Shown here piece by piece: positions 26,507-35,537 of a DNA stretch of 64,000 nucleotides. The stretch's first letter is position 1. Each line of letters begins with the position of its first letter. The notes under the pieces were generated by a model. The model was not told the origin of the DNA. It did not search any database and saw only the letters and a program-made list of their open reading frames with translations. The position numbers and the translations under genes are program-made. Origin of the DNA: Bog-473 sp963781955. GTDB lineage: Bacteria; Actinomycetota; Acidimicrobiia; Acidimicrobiales; RAAP-2. Location of the stretch: the NCBI GenBank assembly GCA_963781955.1, contig CAWAHU010000003.1, positions 620,001 to 684,000 on the forward strand, in the 5' to 3' direction.

Positions 26507-27124
26507 TCAGGGGTCGGCCAGGGCGGCTGCCCGCCCACGGGCGCGCCGCAGGCGCGGCCCCGGCTCGAGGCCGACGAGGACGACCTCGACCGATCCCATG
26601 CACACGATGAACACGGGGAACGCCGCCTCCTCGAACGTCCACGTGGTGATGGTCAGCAGCACGATCGCCATGCTGATGACGGCACCGACGTACGAGTAGA
26701 CCGTCTCGGTCTCGGGATGGGTCCAGCTCTTCATCACCGTCGGCACGCCGGCCAGGAAGTCGGCTGCGATGGCGGCCGAGATCGCAAGGACACCGTTGCG
26801 CGTGGCCAACCAGACGATCGTCCCCACGACCGACATCACCCCGCACGCGTAGTCGACGCGCCGGACCTTCCACACCGAGGCCGGATTGTGGAACGACCCG
26901 ATGAACACGAGCAGCGGCATGAAGCCGATCATGAACGTCGGTAGCGCGCGCAGGCCCACCCCGTCGTGGAACTCGACGGCGGCGGCCAGCAGCGGAGCGA
27001 AGGCCCACAGCAGCCAGGTGACCCGGTTCGGTTTCGTCGTGCCCCGGAGTGTGTCGCGCAGGTACACGGCCGTTCCGAGCACCGCGATGGCGGTGCCGAC
27101 ATAGATCCAGTTGGTGCTGATCAC
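26507..27124 (-). CDS. Uncharacterised membrane protein with two PQ-loop-like halves
   Basis: A 205-aa protein with about seven hydrophobic segments, from GTG at 27124 (VISTNWIYVGTAIAVLG). Two internally similar halves carry TKPNRVTWLLWAFAPLLAAA and FLAGVPTVMKSWTHPETE. The Pro-Thr-x-x-Lys-Ser motif before a helix recalls PQ-loop/SemiSWEET transporters, but I cannot assign it firmly. The last 20 residues are Arg/Pro/Ala-rich and cytosolic in character. Divergent from dipZ, 215 bases away. Confidence 0.7.
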   Translation of the reverse strand: MISTNWIYVGTAIAVLGTAVYLRDTLRGTTKPNRVTWLLWAFAPLLAAAVEFHDGVGLRALPTFMIGFMPLLVFIGSFHNPASVWKVRRVDYACGVMSVVGTIVWLATRNGVLAISAAIAADFLAGVPTVMKSWTHPETETVYSYVGAVISMAIVLLTITTWTFEEAAFPVFIVCMGSVEVVLVGLEPGPRLRRARGRAAALADP

Positions 27125-27339
27125 CGCCTCACAGTCTGCTTCGTCCGCGCACCGCCGGTCGCGTCCCAACGGGCGACGCCACCGACGAACGACGTCGCCG
27201 CCAGGGCGACGCCACCCATGGGCAGCCTCCCGCTAGCGTCGTCGCAGGCCTCTCGAGGGAGCAGCGCAGGTGTCACGTCGACCGACGATGAGCGAACCCG
27301 GCGGGTCGGCCAGCCGGGTGGGAGTGCGGGGCGGCACCG

Positions 27340-29179
27340 ATGGGTGAGCTCCTGCTGGTCGCGTTCCTGGGCGGCCTGATCACGGGGCTCTCCCCGTGCA
27401 TCGTCCCGGTGATCCCGGTGGTGATGGCGGGCGGGTCGACCAGTACCGGCCGGTGGCGCCCCTACGTGATCATCGCCGGGCTCGTGCTCAGCTTCAGCCT
27501 CTCGGTCCTCTTCGCCAGCTCGCTGCTCAGCCTGCTGCACCTGCCCCAGGACCTCCTGTTCTGGCTCGGGGTAGCCCTGCTCGGCTTGCTCTCCGTGGGC
27601 CTCCTGGTTCGGCGGGTGGGCGAGGCCGTCGAACGCCCGTTCGCGCGCCTCGGGGCGTCGCGCTACGCCACCGAGGGTGGTGGATTCGTCCTGGGCCTGA
27701 GCCTCGGCCTGGTGTTCGTACCGTGTGCGGGCCCGGTGCTGACCGCGATCTCGGTGGCCGCCGCACACCATCGAGTGGGTGCGGCATCGCTGTTCGTCAC
27801 GTTCTTCTACGCGCTCGGCGTCACCGTTCCCCTCCTCGTGCTGGCGCTGGCAGCCCAGCGCGCCACATCATGGCCGGCCCTGCGCAGCCGGCTGCCCACG
27901 GTCCGCAAGGTGGCCGGCGTCGTGCTCGGCGTCATGACGCTCGCCATCGCCTTCAACTGGCTCGGGGCCCTCCGAGCGCGACGTCCCCGGCTACACGACC
28001 GCCCTCGAGAGCCGCATCGAGTCGACGGGCTCCACCTGCGACCAGCTCCGGCGACTGAGCGGTGAACACGCCAACCAGTTCGCCGCAGCCAACGCCAAGC
28101 TGGAAGGGCGGGCGGCCACCTGCACCGCCACCGACCAGGGCAACTCCGCGAGCGGGCACCTGGCCACCGGCGGCAACGCCAGCACCACGACGACGACCAT
28201 GGCGAACGCCAGGCCGGGAGGCGCGTCGAAGAAGACGCCTGTCTTCATGGCCTCCAAGACGAATCTGCCGAACCTCGGGCGGGCACCCGACTTCACGGGC
28301 ATCACGGCCTGGTTCAACACGCCGGGGAACCGACCCCTGTCGCTGGCCGGGCTGCGCGGCAAGGTGGTGCTGGTCGACTTCTGGACGTACTCGTGCATCA
28401 ACTGCCAACGCGCCCTCCCTCATGTCGAGAGTTGGTACAACCGCTACCAGGGAGACGGGCTGGTCGTCGTCGGCGTATCGGCGCCGGAGTTCGCGTTCGA
28501 GCACGTCGTCTCCAACGTCGAGCGCGCCGCCGGGAACCTGGGCGTCGACTACCCGGTGGCGGTCGACGACAACCTGGCCACGTGGGACGCGTACAACAAC
28601 CAGTACTGGCCGGCCGATTACCTCATCGACCCGACCGGGATCGTGCGGGCCTACGCCTTCGGCGAGGGGGACTACGGCACCATGGAGGACAACATCAGGA
28701 CGTTGCTCTCCGCCAACGGCGTGACCGGTCTCCCGCCCCGCACCGACGTGGCCGACCGCACCCCGACGAGTGACGCCCTCACGCCGGAGAGCTACGTGGG
28801 CTACGACCGCCTGGCCAACTCCTTGGACACGCCGGCAGTGGACGACCGGACCCACGACCGGCCCGTCACCTACCACCCGCCTGCGACCATCCCCCCGAAC
28901 GACCTGGCGTTCGCCGGGACGTGGACCGTCCACCACGAGGAGGCGACAGCCGGCGCGGACGCCTCCCTGGGCCTGCACTTCACCGCCGACGACGTCTACC
29001 TGGTCATGAGCGGCCAGGGCACCGTCGGCGTGTCCTACGACGGGCGTCACGTCGCGGACGTCGCCGTGTCGGGGATCCCGAAGCTCTACACCCTGTTCTC
29101 CGGCAGCCAGCTCCAGACCGGAGTGCTGACCCTGACCGTGCCGCCCGGCGTCGAGGCCTACGACTTCACCTTCGGATGA
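27340..29179 (+). CDS. dipZ: DipZ-type CcdA-thioredoxin fusion (frame interrupted)
   Basis: A membrane thiol-disulfide carrier. The N-terminal CcdA domain of about 210 aa (LLVAFLGGLITGLSPCIVPV and LVFVPCAGPVLTAI, the paired Pro-Cys motifs) passes electrons across the membrane. A +1 frame change at about 27963-27970, in a GGGG/CCC run after FNWLG, leads to a linker with ESRIESTGSTCDQLRRLSG. A thioredoxin-like domain follows (VLVDFWTYSCINCQRALP, CxxC) and then a C-terminal beta-sandwich (TWTVHHEEATAGADASLGLH). This is the DipZ layout known from Mycobacterium. It probably reduces exported proteins or cytochrome c apo-forms. Confidence 0.87.
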
Positions 29180-29240
29180 CGCCCGGTACCCGCCACCGGA
29201 ACCCAAGGGCGCGCCACACTGCGTTCGCGCCACACCGCGT

Positions 29241-30845
29241 TCAGTTGATGGCGCGCTCCTTGCCCTCCCAGTAGGGGGCTCGCAGTTCGCGCTTGAGGAT
29301 CTTGCCCGACGGATTGCGGGGCAGCGCGTCCACGCAGTCGACCGAGGTGGGGCACTTGTAGTGGGCCAGGCTGGCGCGGCAGTGGGCGATCACCGCCGAC
29401 TCGTCGATCGACTCCCCCGGCGCGGCGACCACGATCGCTTTGACCGTCTCGCCCCACTTCTCGTGCGGCACGCCGATGACCGCGGCGTCGACGATGGCGG
29501 GGTGGGCCAGCAACACGTTCTCCACCTCGGCCGGGTAGACGTTCTCCCCGCCGCTGACCACCATGTCCTTGATCCGGTCGTGCAGGTAGAGATAGCCGTC
29601 GGCGTCGACGTACCCGGCGTCGCCGGTGCGCAGCCAGCCGTCCGGCCGCAGGGTGACCGACGTCTCGTCCGGCTTCTGCCAGTAGCCGGCCATGTTGTAT
29701 CCAGACCGCGTCCACACCTCGCCGACTTCGCCGGGACCGACCTCAGTACCCGTGTCCGGATCGACGATCCGCAGCTCGACCGAGCCGTGCGGCTTGCCGG
29801 CCGACCGCAACAACCCACGCCGCGGTCCGTCCGGGTCGTGATCCTCGAACGCGAGCGACGTGATGGCGCCCGTCGTCTCGGTCATGCCGTAGACCTGGGC
29901 GAAGCCACACCCGAAGGCGGCCAGGCACTTGACCAGGACATCTTCGGAGATCGGCGACGCGCCGTAGAAGACCACGCGGAGGCTCGCCAGGTCTGTCTCT
30001 GCGAGTGACGGCGTTGCCAGCAACATCATCAGCACGGCGGGGACCACGAACATCTCGGTGATGTGCTCGCCGGCCACGAGCTCCAGCAACCGGGCCGGGT
30101 CCATGTCACGCAGGATGATGGACCGGCCGCCACGCGACATGGCGCACAGCGCCCAGCCGGAGCCGCCGATGTGGAAGAGCGGCATGGCGACCAGGCTCAC
30201 GGTGTCATCCCCGATGTGGAACGTCAGTCCAGCCTCGGAGATCGCAGTGGACATGTTGGCGTTGGTCAACATGACCCCCTTGGGGAGGCCGGTCGTCCCG
30301 GATGTGTAGAGCTGCACGCTGACCTCGCCAGGCTCCCCGACGTGGCCGGGGTCCTCGGCCGGGCAGCCCTCGATCCACTCCTCGAAGGACTGCGCCCTCG
30401 GGTCGGTGCAGGTCGGGCCCTCCCCGACCACCACGATCCGGCGCACCGCCGGCAGGCCACCGGGCATGTCCGCCAGTGCGGGCAGGTAGTCGCTGTGGAC
30501 GACCAGGAGCGGCGCGCCCGAGTCGTCGATGATGGCGGCCATCTCCGCCGGAGCCAGGCGCCAGTTCACGGCCACGTTCACCGCTCCGAGCAGGGAACCT
30601 CCGAAGAGCAGGTCGAAGTACGCGATGCCGTTGCGGTCGAGGAACGCGATGCGGTCACCGGTCCCGAGGCCGCCGCGCCGCGCCGCCTGCGCCACCCGGC
30701 AGGCCATGTCGAGCTCCTCGCCCCAGGTGCGCCGCCGTTCCCCCTCGACGAGCATCTCGGCGTCCGGTTGCCGCCGGCCCAGCTCCCGGATCAGTCCCGC
30801 CACGGTGTAGCGGTCCCGGTCGGTGACGATGACGTTCGACGGCAC
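29241..30845 (-). CDS. Acyl-CoA synthetase (AMP-forming), FadD-like
   Basis: A 534-aa ANL-superfamily ligase: VQLYTSGTTGLPKGVMLTNA (P-loop A3 motif), YGMTETTGAITSL (A5), GWLRTGDAGYVDADGYLYL and DRIKDMVVSGGENVYPAEVE (A8), PRNPSGKILKREL (A10 lysine). The start is a GTG at 30845, favoured by AGGAGG 8 bases upstream. It activates a carboxylic acid to acyl-CoA via the adenylate. Chain length cannot be inferred. It faces the 0.8-kb non-coding region before the Rpf genes. Confidence 0.93.
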   Translation of the reverse strand: MPSNVIVTDRDRYTVAGLIRELGRRQPDAEMLVEGERRRTWGEELDMACRVAQAARRGGLGTGDRIAFLDRNGIAYFDLLFGGSLLGAVNVAVNWRLAPAEMAAIIDDSGAPLLVVHSDYLPALADMPGGLPAVRRIVVVGEGPTCTDPRAQSFEEWIEGCPAEDPGHVGEPGEVSVQLYTSGTTGLPKGVMLTNANMSTAISEAGLTFHIGDDTVSLVAMPLFHIGGSGWALCAMSRGGRSIILRDMDPARLLELVAGEHITEMFVVPAVLMMLLATPSLAETDLASLRVVFYGASPISEDVLVKCLAAFGCGFAQVYGMTETTGAITSLAFEDHDPDGPRRGLLRSAGKPHGSVELRIVDPDTGTEVGPGEVGEVWTRSGYNMAGYWQKPDETSVTLRPDGWLRTGDAGYVDADGYLYLHDRIKDMVVSGGENVYPAEVENVLLAHPAIVDAAVIGVPHEKWGETVKAIVVAAPGESIDESAVIAHCRASLAHYKCPTSVDCVDALPRNPSGKILKRELRAPYWEGKERAIN

Positions 30846-31646
30846 GGCGGACCTCCTCGTCCGGGGACCCGTGGGCCGGCACCCCAGGACCGGGTGCGGC
30901 CACGGGTGCAGCCACGGTCGCGCCTGCACAGCGCCCCTTTTCGCCTGTGGACACTATGCAGGACGGCGCCTTGTTCGCTTGCACCCCAGTTGCAAGACGA
31001 ACCCCATTGACCGTGCCGCCATTGCCTCAGGTCAGGGCACCTTTGCGCTCCTTTTCACAATTTTCGGTCAACTCTCGGGACCCCACAAATGACCTAAATC
31101 CCCATTGCAGATACGTAAGTCATTTTTTAGATCCATCACCTGAGGTCAGGGACCCTCTTTGAAGAAATGGCGACAATGCTCCGTCAACCATTGGCGGAAT
31201 TCGACCGCCCCCACCTGGGGCTTTGTGATCACCATCACGAATGACTGCCGTGAACTCCCTGCTCAGAGGGCTCTCGACAAGGCGCTGGGCACGTCCAGAC
31301 ACCCACCTGCTACATTGCAATCCTCAAAAGCCGGCAAGTGCTTTCCCATGCATACCGTACGCAAGGGGCTACGGAAGCGAAGGGAAAGCGAGGGGTGGCT
31401 GGCAAACGGAGACCGACCATGGTCGTGCCGCGTCCAACTCGGGCCAGGACCGACCACGAATCGAGGAAGACCACCCAGGACCACCCCAAGGGGCTGTAAA
31501 GAACCCGGCCGCACACCCTGCGGCGATACGCCAGAACGGACGAAGCCTTCCCGCTCTCCGTTCGGGGCGCGAATGCGAAGGCCGGAGCCCGCCTACACCG
31601 AGCAGAGCCTGGCGCGCCGCGTGCGCGCCCGACGAAGGGAGGTGCC
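30846..31646. other. Long intergenic region, partly AT-rich
   Basis: About 800 bases with no convincing gene. The stretch 31000-31160 is clearly less GC-rich than its surroundings (runs such as cctttttcac and cattttttag). A motif recurs as cctcaggtcaggg (31025) and cctgaggtcaggg (31139); the latter contains the palindrome CCTGA-GG-TCAGG. From about 31490 the conserved rpf leader begins. The region probably carries the rpf promoters and regulator sites. Confidence 0.6.
31490..31646 (+). promoter_or_regulatory. Conserved structured leader of rpf copy 1 (candidate cis-RNA)
   Basis: This leader of about 157 nt is repeated, with changes, before the second rpf-like gene. It contains hairpin CCGCA/TGCGG (31509-31523), a 7-bp pairing GAACGGA/TCCGTTC (31534-31563) and a perfect 7-bp stem GGCGCGC/GCGCGCC (31611-31629), and ends with GAAGGGAGG before the GTG. 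It does not show the conserved CAGCTAACC-type end of the ydaO c-di-AMP riboswitch that often precedes actinobacterial rpf genes, so it is a different or unrecognised element. Confidence 0.5.
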
Positions 31647-32300
31647 GTGCGGATCCGCATTGCACTGGCGACAGCAATGGCCGTCGCCGTCATACCGACA
31701 TTGATAGTCACGACGTTCAGCAGCACACCCGCCGCCTCCTCGGCACGGGTGACCCGCCACGAAGCAGTGGCGGTCCAGGGGTCCCCGCAGGTCGCGGAGC
31801 ACCTCTCATTCGACCTCATGTCCTACGCGCAGGCCGAGAAGGTCTCGCAGCTGGTCGCCTACGCCCAGGCCGTCGAGCTGGCCAAGGAGGAGGAGACCCT
31901 CCGGGTGATCAACTACCTGCGGCAGCTGGCCTACATCAAGGCCGTCGCCCAGGCCGAGCAGCAGCAGGCCGCGGCCCAGGCCGCGGCTCGGGTAGCGGCC
32001 GCACCCCGGACCCAGGCGTCGTACGCGGCCCCGGCCCCGGCCAGCACCGGCGGCGGGTCCGACGCCACGAGCACCAACACGGCCGACTGGGCCTGCATCC
32101 GCCAGCACGAATCCGGCGGCAACTACTCCGAAGGGGGCGGTGGCGCCTACCAGTTCGAGAACGGGACGTGGACTTCGGTGACCGGGTTGCCGGGCCCGGC
32201 CCAGGCCTACCCCCCGGCGACGCAGGACGCAGCGGCACTCAAGCTCTACGCCGAGCGGGGCTTCGAACCCTGGACCACCCGCTACGTCTGCGGGCTGTGA
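31647..32300 (+). CDS. rpf: Secreted Rpf-like / transglycosylase-like protein (copy 1)
   Basis: A 217-aa secreted cell-wall enzyme. The signal peptide MRIRIALATAMAVAVIPTLI is followed by a charged helical region rich in Ala/Gln (about 60-120: VSQLVAYAQAVELAKEEETL), an Ala/Pro linker, and a C-terminal domain of about 70 aa, DWACIRQHESGGNYSEGGGG then AYQFENGTWTSVTGLPG. The Glu in QHESGGNY is the expected catalytic residue of resuscitation-promoting-factor and lysozyme-like domains. The start is a GTG at 31647 after a strong GGGAGG. It should cleave peptidoglycan during growth or resuscitation. Confidence 0.85.
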   Translation: MRIRIALATAMAVAVIPTLIVTTFSSTPAASSARVTRHEAVAVQGSPQVAEHLSFDLMSYAQAEKVSQLVAYAQAVELAKEEETLRVINYLRQLAYIKAVAQAEQQQAAAQAAARVAAAPRTQASYAAPAPASTGGGSDATSTNTADWACIRQHESGGNYSEGGGGAYQFENGTWTSVTGLPGPAQAYPPATQDAAALKLYAERGFEPWTTRYVCGL

Positions 32301-32368
32301 GGAAACCGTGGATCGAATCCCGCACGCCGGACCCTGAATCGGGGACGACGGCGGGCAGCAACTCCTGA

Positions 32369-32523
32369 GGGGCTGCAACTCGGGCCGCACGCCTGCGGTG
32401 ACGGCCCAGAACGGACGACGTCCGCCCGCTCTCGGTTCCGGGGCGGAGTTGCGCAGGCCCGAACCACCCACACCGAGCAGAGCTTTGGCGCGCCACAGGC
32501 GCGTCCCGATGAAGGGAGGTGCC
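32369..32523 (+). promoter_or_regulatory. Conserved structured leader of rpf copy 2 (candidate cis-RNA)
   Basis: The second copy of the rpf leader. The CCGCA/TGCGG hairpin recurs (32385-32398) with a loop one base shorter, and the pre-ribosome-site stem recurs (32487-32505) with a different loop and one C-to-T change that turns a G-C pair into G-U. Shared blocks include ccagaacggacga, acaccgagcagagc and gaagggaggtgccgtgcgga. Stem conservation with loop variation suggests selection on RNA structure, though recent duplication also explains similarity. Confidence 0.5.
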
Positions 32524-33015
32524 GTGCGGACTCGCATTGCACTCGCGACGGCAGTGGCCGTCATTGCCATTCCATTCCTGTCCATGCCGAACATCATCAG
32601 CACCCCGGCCGCCTCGGCTCTCGGGCCTCGCCACACCGCGGTCAGTCAGCACCGGACCGAGGACCTCACAGCGAAGGTGATGTCCTACGACCAGGCTCAC
32701 CACGTCGCGCAGTTCGTCGCGTTCGCCCAGGCCGTCGAAGCCCACGAAGTCCAGACGTACCTCCAAGAGGTGGCCTACCTCAAGGCGTTGGCGGCGAACT
32801 CCGAGCGGGTTATCCCGCCTGCGTGGCTGCCGACAGCGATGTGCGAGGAGGGCGGGCGCAACGACCCCGTCGCCGGTTACTTCGGCATACTCGAGTGGCA
32901 CGGCTTCGACGGATACCCGACCGCCGGGAGCGCACCGCTATCGGTGCAGCTGGCCTGGGAGGCGAAGTTCATCGGAGCACCGCCCGACGCACCCGGGCAT
33001 TGCCACAGTTACTGA
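32524..33015 (+). CDS. Secreted Rpf-like protein (copy 2, diverged)
   Basis: A 163-aa paralogue of the preceding gene. The signal peptide VRTRIALATAVAVIAIPFLS and the helical region VMSYDQAHHVAQFVAFAQAV parallel copy 1, but the C-terminal domain is different: LPTAMCEEGGRNDPVAGYFG, then ILEWHGFDGYPTAGSA and PPDAPGHCHSY. The CEEGG segment may supply the catalytic Glu, and the two cysteines could form a disulfide. The Ala/Pro linker of copy 1 is missing. The start is the GTG at 32524, with the same ribosome site as copy 1. Likely another peptidoglycan-active secreted protein; activity is less certain. Confidence 0.75.
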   Translation: MRTRIALATAVAVIAIPFLSMPNIISTPAASALGPRHTAVSQHRTEDLTAKVMSYDQAHHVAQFVAFAQAVEAHEVQTYLQEVAYLKALAANSERVIPPAWLPTAMCEEGGRNDPVAGYFGILEWHGFDGYPTAGSAPLSVQLAWEAKFIGAPPDAPGHCHSY

Positions 33016-33061
33016 GCCGCCGCCCCGGTGCCGGGTCGCGATCCGTGAAGACCCGGACGGG

Positions 33062-33439
33062 CTACGGCCCCGCTTCGAACATGGCCGTGACCTGGGCCAT
33101 GTCGAAGTAGTCGCGCCAGGCGGCGATCTTCCCGTCCCGGACTTCGAACGCGCCCATCACCGGGAGCGGGGCCGTCTTCCCGTTGATGGTGAAGGTGTCG
33201 GTGCGCTCGGTGAGCACGGTGTCCCCGTCGCTCGCCAGGTGGTGCAGCTCGAACTCGAGCCCCTCGCACATGCCCACGAACATGTCGATCACCGCCATGG
33301 CGGCATCGATGCCCACGGCCGGCTCCATGGGAATGTTGTGGTACACGACGTCGTCGGCCAAGAACTCGCGCAGCACCTGCGGATCGCGCGTGCTGGCGGC
33401 AGCACAGAACGCTCGCACGACCTCTTCGGCAGTGGACAT
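33062..33439 (-). CDS. SnoaL / limonene-1,2-epoxide hydrolase-like protein
   Basis: A 125-aa NTF2-fold protein: MSTAEEVVRAFCAAASTRDP, FLADDVVYHNIPMEPAVGID, FELHHLASDGDTVLTERTDT, PVMGAFEVRDGKIAAWRDYF. The Asp-Arg-Asp trio expected for limonene-epoxide-hydrolase-type catalysis is plausibly present (TERTD, WRDYFD). A function on an epoxide or as a binding protein is possible. It is divergent from the nucleosidase, 58 bases away. Confidence 0.85.
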   Translation of the reverse strand: MSTAEEVVRAFCAAASTRDPQVLREFLADDVVYHNIPMEPAVGIDAAMAVIDMFVGMCEGLEFELHHLASDGDTVLTERTDTFTINGKTAPLPVMGAFEVRDGKIAAWRDYFDMAQVTAMFEAGP

Positions 33440-33497
33440 TGCCCTCCCCTCGCCGGTGACGGCGTCACGCTAGCGAACGTTCGGGCATCATGAGGGG

Positions 33498-34220
33498 GTG
33501 ACCTCCCCGGCGCCCCAGGTAATCGTGTTGGCCCCGATGCAGCCAGAGCTCAAAGCCGTGGTGCGCGCCTTCGGGCTGAGACGGGTCACCGAACCCGGCG
33601 TCTTCTCGCACTCGGGCACCGCGGGCGCGTGGCGGGTCCAGGCACTCCTGATCGGGATCGGGCCGTCCAGCGCCACCGCCGCCACCCGGCGGGCCATCGG
33701 GTCCGGCGCCGGGCAACCGCCTGATCACGTGATGGTGGTGGGGATCGCGGGCGGGCTCGACCCTGATCTACCCGTGGGCTCGCTCATGGTGCCGGCACGT
33801 GTCCGGTTGCACCCCGACGGGCCCGAGTACGCCAGCCACCCGCTGCCCGGACGGACGGCCGCCGGCGCGCTGATGACCACCGACGGCCTGCTCGACAACG
33901 AGGCCTCGTGGCGCCCCATGCTCGAGCAGGGCTTCGGCGCCGTGGACATGGAGGCAGCCGGCGTGGCGGAGGCGTGCGAAGAAGCCGGCGTGCCCTGGTC
34001 GGTCTACCGCGGCATCAGCGACCGGCCCGACGAGCGCATCGTCGACCAGGCGGTCTTCGCCCTGTCCAAGCCCGACGGTTCCGCCGATCCGGCGGCGGTG
34101 GCTGCGTACCTGGCGCGCGACCCGCGACGGGCCAAGGCGCTGGCCCATCTCAACCGCTGCATGAAGGATGCCGCCAGATCGGCGGCCGAAGCCGCCGCCG
34201 CCGATCTGCGCTCCTGCTGA
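33498..34220 (+). CDS. Nucleosidase / purine phosphorylase-like (PNP_UDP_1 family)
   Basis: A 240-aa protein of the MTA/SAH nucleosidase and futalosine hydrolase superfamily: VIVLAPMQPELKAVVRAFGL, GIGPSSATAATRRAI, VVGIAGGLDPDLPVGSLMVP, GAVDMEAAGVAEACEEAGVP (MEAA motif binding ribose), YRGISDRPDE (the catalytic Asp region). The start is a GTG at 33498. It probably cleaves a purine (thio)nucleoside; the base specificity is open. Confidence 0.85.
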   Translation: MTSPAPQVIVLAPMQPELKAVVRAFGLRRVTEPGVFSHSGTAGAWRVQALLIGIGPSSATAATRRAIGSGAGQPPDHVMVVGIAGGLDPDLPVGSLMVPARVRLHPDGPEYASHPLPGRTAAGALMTTDGLLDNEASWRPMLEQGFGAVDMEAAGVAEACEEAGVPWSVYRGISDRPDERIVDQAVFALSKPDGSADPAAVAAYLARDPRRAKALAHLNRCMKDAARSAAEAAAADLRSC

Positions 34221-34288
34221 GACTCCTCAGGTCGGCCAACGGTCATCCGGCCCATACGTCCGCCGGCCGACCCGCCTCAGCCGGCTCG

Positions 34289-35445
34289 CTACCCGGCCTC
34301 GTCGGCGGGCAGGCGCCCCTTGGCTTCCTCGCGCCGCGCGATGACGTGCAGGTCGATGTCGTTCTCCGACGCCATGCGCAGGATCTGCTGGACCACCGAG
34401 CCGCGCGTCATGGACTGCCAGCGCGTGAGCCGTGAGGTCCCGATCACGATCTGGGTGATCTGCTGGTCCACGGCGGCGGCAAAGATGGTCTTGGCCACAT
34501 CGTCGCCCTGCAGGGTCTGCCACGTCCCGCCCACGGCCTTCACCAACTCTTCGAGCTCGGCCAGCTCGCCCACATCGGTACCGCGCTCACCGTCGGACGA
34601 CGCGACGTTCACGGCGATGAGCGGTGCCTTCGACGCGTGCCGCAATGCGCGCGGGCGCGCCGGATCACCGACGCGTTGCCCGGCGCGCCCGTGACGGCGA
34701 CCATGATGCGCTCCGTCGTCTCCCACAGCTCGCCGAGCGCCCCCTTGGACCGGAGGTAGGTCAGCAGCTCTTCCTCCGTCTCGTCGGCCACGAAGCGCAA
34801 CGAGAGCTCCCGCAGCGCGGCGAGGTTCTCGGCCCGGAAGAACCCGCTCAGCGCGGACGGGACCTTCTCGGAGGGATAGATGTTCCCGTGGAGCATGCGG
34901 CGGCGCAGCTGGTCCGCCGACGAGTCGATGAGCTCGATCTGGTCCGCCCGGCGCACCACCCAGTCGGGCACGCGCTCGCGCACGCTCACCCCGGTGATGC
35001 GCTCGACGGCATCGGCCAGCGACTCGACGTGCTGGACGTTGACGGTGGTGATGACCGCGATCCCGGCATCGAGGATCTCCAGCACGTCCTCCCATCGCTT
35101 GGCGTGGCGGCCCGATCCGGGCACGTTGGTGTGGGCCAGCTCGTCGATGAGGGCGACCTCGGGCTTGCGGGCCAGCACGGCGTCGAGGTCCATCTCTTCC
35201 CACGGCGCGTCGCGGTACTCCACCTGCCGGCGCGGCACGACCGGGAGGTCCCTGATCTGCTCCAGGGTGTAGGGGCGCTTGTGCGTCTCGACGAAACCCA
35301 CCACCACGTCCGCGCCGCGCTGGAAGCGCCGCCATCCCTCGTCCAGCATGGCGCAGGTCTTGCCCACGCCGGCCGCCGCACCCAGATAGACGCGGAAGCG
35401 CCCGGTGGGCTTGACACCCTCTTCGTCGCCGTTGGTCGGGATCAT
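34289..35445 (-). CDS. kdpD: KdpD N-terminal sensor/Usp half encoded alone (frame interrupted)
   Basis: About 385 aa corresponding to the KdpD N-terminal domain plus the universal-stress-protein domain: FRVYLGAAAGVGKTCAMLDE (Walker A), GADVVVGFVETHKRPYT, VALIDELAHTNVPGSGRHAK (Walker B), then RIMVAVTGAPGNASVIRRAR and IVIGTSRLTRWQSMTRGSVV. The frame changes by -1 (one missing base) at about 34655-34665 before KAPLIAVNVASS. Unlike normal KdpD of about 900 aa, it has no membrane or kinase part; those are encoded by the divergent gene at 35538. The ATG at 35445 follows GAGGTGG. Divergent spacing is 92 bases. Confidence 0.85.
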
Positions 35446-35537
35446 CGCCACCTCGCTGGGCCCTGCCACGTCGTCACGTCGGTACACTCGGGCGGCGGCG
35501 CACCGGCAGGTCGACGAACCGCCGGACGGAGAGCCGT

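Noticed and set aside
31490..31646. ydaO (c-di-AMP) riboswitch before the rpf gene
   Set aside because: Position and gene fit, but the conserved CGUCAGCUAACC-like end and GGGG-GAACC-type core of ydaO were not found by eye.
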